A stretch of DNA of 5,354 bases from Bacteroidales bacterium (GTDB lineage Bacteria; Bacteroidota; Bacteroidia; Bacteroidales; UBA932). The notes under the pieces were generated by a model that saw only the letters and a list, made by a program, of their open reading frames with translations, searched no databases and was not told the DNA's origin. Location of the stretch: the NCBI GenBank assembly GCA_017554135.1, contig JAFZIX010000154.1:1-5354 (forward strand), given 5' to 3'. Positions within the stretch are counted from its first letter, which is position 1. Each line of letters starts with the position of its first letter. Shown piece after piece: positions 1 through 5,286 of the stretch. The position numbers and the translations under genes are program-made.

Positions 1-134
1 ACGTTACTAGCACCAGCGGGCAAGGTCTAATTCTATGCCGGGGACCTTGCCCACAAAACCGCCTCCCAGTCCCTTCCGGTGGGCAAGGTATGCCACCTGA
101 AATTAGACCTTGCCCGCCACTAGGACCTCCATTT
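1..134 (+). repeat. Left arm of large inverted repeat, two hairpins
   Basis: This arm matches the reverse complement of 4974-5104. Positions 1-116 align without gaps to 5104-4989 with 7 mismatches, at 17, 61, 70, 80, 90, 99 and 105 (109 of 116 identical). A short unequal stretch (7 versus 4 bases) follows, then the shared GACCTCCATTT at 124-134. The arm folds into two hairpins. The first has stem GGGCAAGGTC 18-27 with GACCTTGCCC 43-52 and a 15-base loop. The second has GGTGGGCAAGGT 78-89 with ACCTTGCCCGCC 107-118, including one G-T pair, and a 17-base loop. There is no T-run after either stem, so these are not ordinary rho-independent terminators. The window starts exactly at the ACGTTACTAGCAC edge, so the repeat may extend further left. 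I infer a dispersed, REP- or MITE-like intergenic element. Confidence 0.9.
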
Positions 135-169
135 GCACGTGGCAACAGAGTATTTCCCGGAATAATTGC

Positions 170-177
170 TATATTGC
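170..177 (+). promoter_or_regulatory. Possible -7 box for the 193-783 operon
   Basis: TATATTGC lies 15 bases before the ATG at 193. It resembles the Bacteroidota -7 consensus TAnnTTTG with one T missing, and no TTTG sits at the expected -33 distance. The site is in the right place, between the repeat arm and the first gene, but the match is weak. An operon promoter upstream of the window is an alternative. Confidence 0.25.
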
Positions 178-192
178 AGAAAATCGCTGACT

Positions 193-783
193 ATGAGTAA
201 AAAACAGACATACGGAGAGCGCATAATCTACCTCGTGGACCAGATGAAGGTCAATGGCGAAGAGATGCGCATCTGGGCCAACATCCCGCTGGCGAAAGAG
301 GTCCTGGAACTGATTCGCACCATCCCCGAAGAGGAGGGAGAAAACGCCTTAGGCAAGGCCTACGCCCTGAATGCCGTTATGGAGAAATTGTCCGAGTACG
401 ACACCCCCCGCCTGGCGCTGGAAATCTTGAACGAAGAACTGGCGCAACTGAGGGCTTCGGAAGAGAAATCCGACTGGCTGACCGAGGAAGATATAAAAGC
501 CGATATCGCCCGCCTTCTGGATTATATCAATCTTGATATTCCTATGGGCGAATTTACCAGGAGGCACCATCGCCACCTGAAATTCGACCCCGTGGAGCGC
601 ACCCCTGAATGGGAAGAAAATATCTACGAGGCCCAGAAGGAAGCCGATGCCGCTATGGGAGATTTCCCCCGCGGAATGGGGTACTGCCACGGCTTCTGGC
701 CGTTGCTCAAGTCGGCCCTCGCCAAGCGCGGCATCAGGTGGCAGACGCCATCCGAACTCAATCCCCGGGTAATGTTCGACTAG
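193..783 (+). CDS. Uncharacterised protein, 196 aa, first gene of operon
   Basis: I do not recognise a named family. The protein is hydrophilic, has no signal peptide or membrane segment, and is probably cytoplasmic. Residues 1-115 look mainly helical and acidic (for example PEEEGEN near 45-51 and LTEEDIKADIARLLDYI near 96-112). A basic histidine patch, RRHHRH, lies at 123-128. The C-terminal block at 158-196 (FPRGMGYCHGFWP, then RGIRWQTPSELNPRVMFD) is rich in W, P and G. It resembles, from memory only, tails of other uncharacterised Bacteroidota proteins. The ATG at 193 was chosen because the longer frame would need a TTG at 166 that overlaps the presumed promoter. The next gene follows after 28 bases, so co-transcription is likely. 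The reading frame is convincing, but the function is unknown. Confidence 0.8.
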   Translation: MSKKQTYGERIIYLVDQMKVNGEEMRIWANIPLAKEVLELIRTIPEEEGENALGKAYALNAVMEKLSEYDTPRLALEILNEELAQLRASEEKSDWLTEEDIKADIARLLDYINLDIPMGEFTRRHHRHLKFDPVERTPEWEENIYEAQKEADAAMGDFPRGMGYCHGFWPLLKSALAKRGIRWQTPSELNPRVMFD

Positions 784-811
784 GCCCGCGATGAAACCAG
801 TCGGCCCTAAA

Positions 812-1498
812 ATGAAGTTGGTCAGCCCAGAATCGATGCTCTCGGCCATCCGCGAGATAGGCCTCATCCCCTTTTTCAAGGGGCCTGTAGCGGGGTTTTC
901 CGTCCAGGAGATGACGCCGCCGGAGCACTGGTTCGACACCTCCGACGACCTCGGCCCATGGGACTGGAAAGTGGATGTTGTGCAGAGCGGGGAGATCGCC
1001 TACGGCAAATTCATCCGCGGCGGAAAGGCGGCATTCGCGACGGTGGAGTGCTATGCGCACCTGATGAACTGGCGCCGGAGCCTGTCTGCGAGCGAGCCCG
1101 ACCCCGCCGGGCGCAAGGTGCTCGATCTGATGTCCGCGCAGGGCTCGGTGAGCAGCAAGGATATCCGCACGCTGCTAGGGGTCCGGAAGAATGCGGCCGA
1201 TGCGGTGGTTTCGCGGCTGATGTGGCAGACACGCCTGCTGATCGGGGATATCCAGCGCGTTTACCGCGGCCCTACCTTGAAATATTCCGGCTGGCAGACC
1301 TGCACTTTCTGCGCGCCGGAGGCACTTTTCGGGGCGGAAGACGGCACCCCGGTATTCGGCGGGTTCAGCCCGTTCAGCGCGGAGAACCCCCTGGAAGTCG
1401 GCTGCACTCCGGAGGAATCCCTGGCATTTTTAATGGGCAGGTTGCGGGCGGCCATCCCATCCGCCACCGACCGTGAATTGCGTAAAATTTTGGACTGA
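812..1498 (+). CDS. AlkZ-related winged-helix protein
   Basis: The 228-residue product resembles short Bacteroidota proteins annotated as AlkZ-related. The N-terminal part has IREIGLIPFF (13-22) and GFSVQEM, then the aromatic stretch LGPWDWK (47-53), followed by IAYGKFIRGGKAAFA (62-76). Residues 98-153 form a clear winged helix-turn-helix: GRKVLDLM, GSVSSKDIRTLLGV, NAADAVVSRLMWQTRLLI, then a wing ending in YRGP. AlkZ/YcaQ proteins are monofunctional DNA glycosylases that unhook interstrand crosslinks, but they are about 400 residues long. This protein is much shorter and I cannot identify the catalytic QxQ motif, so glycosylase activity should not be assumed. An in-frame ATG at 791, seven bases after the previous stop, would add seven residues. 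I prefer 812 for its A-rich leader and family-like N-terminus. The stop overlaps the next ATG by one base. Confidence 0.7.
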   Translation: MKLVSPESMLSAIREIGLIPFFKGPVAGFSVQEMTPPEHWFDTSDDLGPWDWKVDVVQSGEIAYGKFIRGGKAAFATVECYAHLMNWRRSLSASEPDPAGRKVLDLMSAQGSVSSKDIRTLLGVRKNAADAVVSRLMWQTRLLIGDIQRVYRGPTLKYSGWQTCTFCAPEALFGAEDGTPVFGGFSPFSAENPLEVGCTPEESLAFLMGRLRAAIPSATDRELRKILD

Positions 1499-2178
1499 TG
1501 ATAAAACTGGAATTCAAGAAGGCCGGCGATTTTGCCGCTGCGGAAAAGGCTCTTTTCGGGAAGAGCAAATGGTGGGGTTTCCCCGATATGCCGGAAGATC
1601 TCGACTGGCCGGAAACGCCCGTGCAGGAGGAGTATGAGGACGAGGATGGCAATCTTCAGTTGGATGAATATGACGACCCGCTGACCTTTGTATGCCAGAT
1701 CCGCTGCTCAGACATCGCGGAGTTGGATCCTGAAGGCAGGCTGCCGCACGAGGGCATGTTCTACTTCTTCGCCGCCCTGGATTATTTCCTGGGGGATCTG
1801 GACGCCGCGCTTTCTCCGGGGCTGGGCGCCTGGGATCCCGGTTTCTTCAAGGTCCTGTATTCTCCGACCTGCGAGGGCCTGCACACGCATTCTTTATTGT
1901 ATGACGACGGCACTCCTGCCGCCATGCCTGCCGAAGAAATAGCGTTCAGCCAGGCGGACAGCGATGATGCCGGGTATGGATGCTGCCTTCTCGGGCGTCC
2001 GTTCTACGACGAGGTGGCGCAGGAGAATCCGGGCAGGATCTCCCTTCTGCAGGTGGATGAAAACGACGACTGGGGCCTCCGCTTCTTCGATAGCGGCATG
2101 CTGAATTTCCTTATTTCTCCCAAGAATCTGGCGGCCCGCAAGTTCAGTTCCGTGCGCTGCTGGCTGCACTCTGCCTGA
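1498..2178 (+). CDS. DUF1963 / YwqG-like protein
   Basis: The 226-residue product has the landmarks of the DUF1963 (YwqG) family in order. These are SKWWGFPDMPEDLDWPE (23-39), the acidic stretch EEYEDEDG (44-51), PLTFVCQIRCSDIAEL (61-76), LPHEGMFYFF (82-91), ISLLQVDENDDWGLRFFDSGMLNFLI (181-206, with the strongest signature FFDSGMLNFLI), and the closing FSSVRCWLHSA (216-226). Length and both ends suit a complete member. It has no signal peptide and is probably cytosolic. The biochemical role of the family is not established. Its ATG shares a base with the previous TGA (TGATG), which suggests translational coupling. It is the last gene of the operon: the convergent gene ends five bases beyond its stop, leaving no room for a separate terminator. 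Confidence 0.85.
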   Translation: MIKLEFKKAGDFAAAEKALFGKSKWWGFPDMPEDLDWPETPVQEEYEDEDGNLQLDEYDDPLTFVCQIRCSDIAELDPEGRLPHEGMFYFFAALDYFLGDLDAALSPGLGAWDPGFFKVLYSPTCEGLHTHSLLYDDGTPAAMPAEEIAFSQADSDDAGYGCCLLGRPFYDEVAQENPGRISLLQVDENDDWGLRFFDSGMLNFLISPKNLAARKFSSVRCWLHSA

Positions 2179-2183
2179 CCCTG

Positions 2184-2669
2184 CTATAGGATAAAACTGA
2201 GGATATAGTACATCATGATGCCGGTCGCAGCAAGTTTGAGACCGGTGCTGAAGATGAACCCCAGGAAGGCCCCGATGGCGGCCTTGACGGAGTTTGCGAC
2301 ATCCTGCTTTGCGAACACGAATTCCCCGATGAATGCGCCCAGGAGCGCACCCACCAGCATCCCTACGGGAGTCAGGAAGATGCCTGCGAAGAGCCCGATG
2401 ATGGCTCCCCAGGAGGCTTGCTTATGCCCGCCCGTGCTCTTGGCGAACCAGCCCGGGATGATATAGTCCAGGATAGTGACGATGGTGGTGATGGCCAGCC
2501 AGATAAGCAGGAACTGTGTGGTGACGGGCTCGCATTCGCCCCTCTGCCCCGCGAAGAAAACCAGCAGCAACCCCACCCAACTCAGCGGCGGCCCCGGCAG
2601 CCCCGGAACTATGCTTCCGATAACCCCCAGCACGCCGCAGATGATTGCAAATATTTCGAGAGATGTCAT
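2184..2669 (-). CDS. DUF456 family small membrane protein
   Basis: The 161-residue product is an integral inner-membrane protein. Residues 4-20 and 29-40 are hydrophobic and flank the DUF456 signature VPGLPGPPLSWVGLLL (21-36). A second segment runs from about 52 to 71 and ends in DYIIPGWFAK. Residues 87-118 are a glycine-rich segment (WGAIIGLFAGIFLTPVGMLVGALLGAFIGEF), and residues 127-160 complete the hydrophobic C-terminus. Length and signature fit DUF456, whose function is unknown. The ATG at 2669 was chosen over a TTG at 2705 because the extension would run through a perfect Bacteroidota promoter and DUF456 proteins begin close to the first helix. With that promoter the transcript would have almost no leader. 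The gene converges with the DUF1963 gene and diverges from the lipoprotein gene. Confidence 0.88.
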   Translation of the reverse strand: MTSLEIFAIICGVLGVIGSIVPGLPGPPLSWVGLLLVFFAGQRGECEPVTTQFLLIWLAITTIVTILDYIIPGWFAKSTGGHKQASWGAIIGLFAGIFLTPVGMLVGALLGAFIGEFVFAKQDVANSVKAAIGAFLGFIFSTGLKLAATGIMMYYILSFIL

Positions 2670-2683
2670 AGTTCTGCAAAGAT

Positions 2684-2696
2684 AATGTATTACATT
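2684..2696. repeat. 13-bp palindrome between divergent promoters
   Basis: AATGTA-T-TACATT is a perfect odd palindrome. It touches the last base of the minus-strand -7 box and covers most of the plus-strand -7 box. Its position makes it a candidate operator for a dimeric regulator acting on both genes, but no regulator gene is nearby. Short AT-rich palindromes also arise by chance. Confidence 0.4.
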
Positions 2697-2698
2697 TG
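2691..2698 (+). promoter_or_regulatory. -7 box for the lipoprotein gene
   Basis: TACATTTG fits the Bacteroidota -7 consensus TAnnTTTG exactly and lies 18 bases before the ATG at 2717. No good TTTG occurs 18-20 bases upstream, so the -33 element is missing or degenerate. The expected leader is only about 10-14 bases. Confidence 0.5.
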
Positions 2699-2716
2699 TA
2701 TTCAAACATAAATGCC

Positions 2717-4006
2717 ATGAAAAGAAGTTTTTACCTTGCTATATCGGTCATTACATTCTTCTTTGCCTGCGGACAGGAAAAGAGCACGCCCGAAAAAACA
2801 GAGGACCCCGAAGAGGTGATAGCGACGGAAATAAAACTGAGCAATAATAAGATTACTCTTGAAAAAGGAGATAGCGAGGTATTGACAGTCACCTATACTC
2901 CGGATAACGTCACAAATAAAACCCTTGTTTGGACCTGTTTTAATGAAGATATAGCGACGGTAGTAGATGGGGTTGTAACGGCTATTGCTCCCGGAACCGC
3001 TTATTTTAGTGTCGGATGCGGAAGTATTTATGATAATGGCGAAGTGATTGTTGTTCTCTCAGCACAAAAACTCAAGTTGAATCATTCTTCTCTGGACCTT
3101 GTCAAGGGAGACAGGGAAACACTAGTTGCGACTGTTGAACCTGAGGGGTCAACAGATAGTGTTACTTGGGAAACGTCAGATCCCTCTGTGATAACAGTGG
3201 AAAATGGCAATTTGAAGGCCATTGGAACAGGGAAGGCGACAATAATAGCAAAAGCAGGAAAGCAAGAAACGGAGTGTGAAGTTAATGTAGTATCTTTCCC
3301 CGAAGGAGCCGTTGACCTTGGCATAATAATAACCCGCGAAGATGGAACCAGATATAATCTTCTTTGGGCAGAGTGTAACATAGGGGCTGATGCTCCTGAA
3401 AAAGCCGGCGATTATTTCGCGTGGGGAGAAGTTGAACCGCATTATATCACTCTGGACCCTTTGGTCTGGAAAGAAGGGATGGAAGGTGGTTATTGCTGGG
3501 GTACATATAAATGGTGTAAGGGATCATATAATACAATCACAAAATATTGTCCTGATTACGCATCCCAATTATGGGCAGGTGAGGGAGAAGTAGATAGGAA
3601 ATATATACTTGATGATGGCCCTGATGGCGATGATGTGGCATCTAGGCAATTAGGCGGAAAATGGCGTATGCCCAGAGAGAATGAGTTTCGCGCTTTAAAG
3701 GAATGTGTGTCGAAGTGGGAGACATTGAACGGAATCAAGGGAAGATATTTCATGAGCAAAACACCAGGAAGCACTAATAGTATTTTTATGCCGATGACTC
3801 AGATGCTTTACGATACCTTTATGACCGATACTGTCACCCCGGATGGATATGATATTTCCGAGGGGGTTTATTGGGCATCTACGATTTACGGGGGATCTCA
3901 AGGTGCTTTTAACCTGAGCTTCAATTCACAAGGATTACATTTTGGCGACTGCTATCGCTTTATCGGTATGCCAGTACGCGCCGTCAGGCCAATAGAATTG
4001 GATTAA
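2717..4006 (+). CDS. Lipoprotein with two Big_2 Ig-like domains and a FISUMP-type C-terminal domain
   Basis: The 429-residue product starts with KRSFYLAISVITFFFACG, a lipoprotein signal whose lipidated cysteine is C18. An acidic, disordered linker follows (EKSTPEKTEDPEE), so it should be exported and membrane-anchored, possibly at the cell surface. Two bacterial Ig-like group 2 domains follow at about 37-113 and 117-192. Each shows LxxGDxExLxxTxxP, then VTWxTSDPSV-like and GxxTAIAPGTA-like elements. The C-terminal part at about 198-425 resembles the Fibrobacter succinogenes major paralogous (FISUMP) domain: VDLG, NLLWAECNIGADAPEKAGDYFAWGE, LGGKWRMPRENEFRALKEC, YWAST and GMPVRAVRP. Ig-like repeats usually act as spacers. 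The ligand of the C-terminal domain is unknown, so adhesion or glycan binding is only a guess. The ATG at 2717 gives a proper signal peptide; a TTG at 2696 is unlikely. The gene is AT-rich compared with its neighbours, suggesting transfer or relaxed codon selection. Confidence 0.88.
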   Translation: MKRSFYLAISVITFFFACGQEKSTPEKTEDPEEVIATEIKLSNNKITLEKGDSEVLTVTYTPDNVTNKTLVWTCFNEDIATVVDGVVTAIAPGTAYFSVGCGSIYDNGEVIVVLSAQKLKLNHSSLDLVKGDRETLVATVEPEGSTDSVTWETSDPSVITVENGNLKAIGTGKATIIAKAGKQETECEVNVVSFPEGAVDLGIIITREDGTRYNLLWAECNIGADAPEKAGDYFAWGEVEPHYITLDPLVWKEGMEGGYCWGTYKWCKGSYNTITKYCPDYASQLWAGEGEVDRKYILDDGPDGDDVASRQLGGKWRMPRENEFRALKECVSKWETLNGIKGRYFMSKTPGSTNSIFMPMTQMLYDTFMTDTVTPDGYDISEGVYWASTIYGGSQGAFNLSFNSQGLHFGDCYRFIGMPVRAVRPIELD

Positions 4007-4830
4007 AGCAATCTATCGACGCATGCCAGGGTGGCAACGGAAATCCGGACTTGTCTCGTCGCGCCAGGAATGACGACTTCCGGGCTGCCCCCAGAACTAT
4101 CGATTTGTAACGAGATCCTAATAGCATGTTCGCATGCCGCGGCTGTGGCGCCGGTAGTGAATACGTCATCTATAAGCAAAATGTGACGGGGCGGCACATC
4201 CCCTGCCGCCGTCAAGGCTCTTTTCCACCTTATACTATTCAGTCGGAACGCACCTGACACGTTTGCTGCACGCCCTTCTGCGTTCAGGTGGGTCTGCGTC
4301 TTTGTCCGTCGGGCGCGTCTCAAAAGCCGCGGTTCGCACCTGGCCCCAAGTTCCCTGGCCACCATCCGTGCTATAACTTCCGCCTGATTATATCCTCTTT
4401 GCCAGCGGCGCGACCAGTGCAGCGGAATCGGCACCACCAAATCCACACCCCGGAAGAATGCCGTCTCTGCCAAAGTCTGTCCCAGCAGCCGTCCGAAACA
4501 CCGGCCCGCTGCGAAATTCCGCTTGTATTTCAGCGCCTTGCTGATCTCCCGGTATCCTCCTTTATAGAAATATAGGGCCGCCGCATAGCCATACGGCTGA
4601 TACCGCACATCTTCCCCCATATTCCTCTGAATCAGGGCATTATAGCTCTCTGCCATAGGATTCTCCCTCACCTTCCAATATCTGGTCCGCGGCAGATCCT
4701 TCCAGCATTCCCGGCATAAGTGCTCATTCCCGGTACCGTCCTCCCCGGGTAACCCGGAGTCAAGCAACTTACCGCAAACCAGGCAGAACCGCGGCATAAT
4801 CAAATCGGCGATATTTCTCCAAATCTTCAT
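4003..4830 (-). CDS. comF: ComF family protein (phosphoribosyltransferase fold)
   Basis: The 275-residue product matches the Bacteroidales ComF form. It has an N-terminal zinc ribbon with C16, C19, C39 and C42 (FCLVCG and LCREC), followed by DLPRT and NPM. Further on are YFYKGGYREISKALKYK (87-103), VVPIPLHWSRRWQRGYNQAE (132-151), TKTQTHLNAEGRAANVSGAF (176-195) and the PRPP-binding loop ILLIDDVFTTGAT (217-229). ComF is needed for DNA uptake in competent bacteria and probably has a role in DNA processing in non-competent ones; no substrate is established. The C-terminal part has about 17-24 extra residues between ACEHAI and RISVATLAC. An ATG at 4884 would add 18 residues, but it lies inside a perfect -7 box, so 4830 is preferred. 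The stop shares the TTAA at 4003-4006 with the convergent lipoprotein gene. Confidence 0.9.
   Translation of the reverse strand: MKIWRNIADLIMPRFCLVCGKLLDSGLPGEDGTGNEHLCRECWKDLPRTRYWKVRENPMAESYNALIQRNMGEDVRYQPYGYAAALYFYKGGYREISKALKYKRNFAAGRCFGRLLGQTLAETAFFRGVDLVVPIPLHWSRRWQRGYNQAEVIARMVARELGARCEPRLLRRARRTKTQTHLNAEGRAANVSGAFRLNSIRWKRALTAAGDVPPRHILLIDDVFTTGATAAACEHAIRISLQIDSSGGSPEVVIPGATRQVRISVATLACVDRLL
4051..4119 (-). other. Apparent in-frame insertion in comF
   Basis: Residues 238-260 of ComF (RISLQIDSSGG, then SPEVVIPGATRQ) have no counterpart in the usual ComF layout, where only about five residues separate the ACxxAL helix from the VRISVxTLA strand. The segment is bracketed by IRIS (237-240) and VRIS (261-264), 24 codons apart. 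The DNA at these edges is loosely alike (GGATCTCGTTAC and GGATTTCCGTTGC). The encoded VVIPGATRQ resembles the translation of dispersed palindromic repeats of the GTCATTCC type. An origin from such a repeat is inference. Confidence 0.4.
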
Positions 4831-4877
4831 GGCAGGTAAAAGTGGCTTTAACAATTGGAACTTCCAAATAATTGCGG

Positions 4878-4885
4878 CAAACATA
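4878..4885 (-). promoter_or_regulatory. -7 box of the comF promoter
   Basis: TATGTTTG read on the minus strand (4885-4878), followed by C, matches TAnnTTTG exactly. Transcription would start near 4874-4870, giving a leader of about 40 bases before the ATG at 4830. This puts the upstream ATG at 4884 inside the promoter. The -33 region is poor; a CTGG-like stretch near 4903-4907 is the best I see. Confidence 0.55.
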
Positions 4886-4935
4886 TATGATTATTTATGT
4901 TTCCAGCACACCAACGCACAGATTTTTAAACTATT

Positions 4936-4960
4936 AGCGTTAAAACTAACAAATAACGCT
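4936..4960. repeat. Small AT-rich inverted repeat upstream of comF
   Basis: AGCGTTA (4936-4942) and TAACGCT (4954-4960) form a perfect 7-bp stem with an 11-base loop (AAACTAACAAA). It lies about 50 bases upstream of the comF -7 box, between that promoter and the large repeat arm. It could be an operator or a weak terminator. No T-run of useful length follows on either strand. Confidence 0.4.
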
Positions 4961-4973
4961 TTCCGTTTGCGAT

Positions 4974-5104
4974 AAATGGAGGTCTGTCCGGGCAAGGTCG
5001 AATTTTAGGTGGCACACCTTGCCCGCCGGAAGGGGCTGGGAGGAGGTTTTGTGGGCAAGGTCCCCGGCATAGAATTAGACCTTGCCCACTGGTGCTAGTA
5101 ACGT
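4974..5104 (-). repeat. Right arm of large inverted repeat, two hairpins
   Basis: This arm is the reverse complement of 1-134, with 94% identity over the 116-base gap-free part. Here the hairpin GTGGGCAAGGTC (5051-5062) with GACCTTGCCCAC (5078-5089) is a perfect 12-bp stem. The other is CGGGCAAGGT (4989-4998) with ACCTTGCCCG (5016-5025), a 10-bp stem. The inner edge is AAATGGAGGTC (4974-4984) and the outer edge is GTGCTAGTAACGT at 5104, where it runs directly into another palindrome cluster. No gene for mobility lies between the arms, so a dispersed intergenic repeat in two orientations is more likely than a transposon. Confidence 0.9.
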
Positions 5105-5181
5105 CCCGGAAAATGGGACGTTTCAAGCAAAAATGGCCTTATTTGCTAGTAACCTGCAGAAATTCGGGACGTTACTAGCAC
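5092..5181. repeat. Nested palindrome cluster built on TGCTAGTAAC
   Basis: GTGCTAGTAACGTCCCG (5092-5108) and CGGGACGTTACTAGCAC (5165-5181) are a perfect 17-bp inverted repeat. Two smaller hairpins lie inside it. One is AACGTCCC (5100-5107) with GGGACGTT (5115-5122), and the other is TGCTAGTAAC (5144-5153) with GTTACTAGCA (5171-5180). The same edge sequence ACGTTACTAGCAC also begins the window at 1-13. The left end of this cluster is shared with the outer edge of the right repeat arm, so the two may be one composite element. Confidence 0.85.
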
Positions 5182-5201
5182 TAGATAATGTGTATGGGTG
5201 A

Positions 5202-5286
5202 GAGGGGGTGCCGGATCGAGTCCGGCATGAGGGGATCAGGTCCGGCATGAGGGCGAGGGGGTGCCGGATCAGGTCGGGCATGACGG
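5202..5286. repeat. Tandem GC-rich palindromic repeats
   Basis: Three spaced copies of GATCrrGTCsGGCATGAsGG start at 5214, 5234 and 5267. The 16-base GAGGGGGTGCCGGATC occurs exactly at 5202-5217 and 5255-5270. TGCCGGA (5209-5215) with TCCGGCA (5221-5227) forms a hairpin with a five-base loop. TGCCGGA (5262-5268) with TCGGGCA (5274-5280) forms a second with one mismatch. This resembles widespread dispersed palindromes of Bacteroidota intergenic regions. It does not look protein-coding. Confidence 0.75.

Larger units (their letters stand above)
2677..2706 (-). promoter_or_regulatory. Promoter of the DUF456 gene
   Basis: Read on the minus strand, TTTG (2706-2703), an 18-base spacer, then TATCTTTG (2684-2677) matches the Bacteroidota housekeeping pattern TTTG / TAnnTTTG. 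The base after the -7 box is C, as often seen. Transcription should begin about 4-8 bases downstream, at roughly 2673-2669, which is at or next to the ATG. It overlaps the opposing promoter region for the lipoprotein gene. Confidence 0.7.

Noticed and set aside
16..118. Rho-independent terminators in the repeat hairpins
   Set aside because: The loops are long (15-17 bases) and no T-tract follows any stem on either strand.
791..811. Alternative upstream start for the AlkZ-related gene
   Set aside because: It is possible because it lies seven bases after the previous stop, but it adds a non-conserved MKPVGPK and lacks the A-rich leader seen at 812. It is not excluded.
349..939. 196-codon minus-strand open frame
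   Set aside because: It lies antisense to two convincing plus-strand genes and its translation has no recognisable domain. It is a shadow of the GC-rich codon pattern.
1..5104. A 5-kb composite transposon bounded by terminal inverted repeats
   Set aside because: None of the six genes is a transposase, recombinase or resistance gene, comF is a housekeeping-type gene, and the repeat arms are hairpin-rich internally, unlike typical IS ends. The left outer flank is not visible, so no target duplication can be tested.
4926..5126. 66-codon minus-strand open frame through the right repeat arm
   Set aside because: It is made almost entirely of the inverted repeat and palindromes, with no domain and no ribosome or promoter signal.
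5202..5286. CRISPR-like array
   Set aside because: The repeats are spaced unevenly (20 and 33 bases), are palindromic and imperfect, have no unique spacers of constant length, and no cas gene is near.
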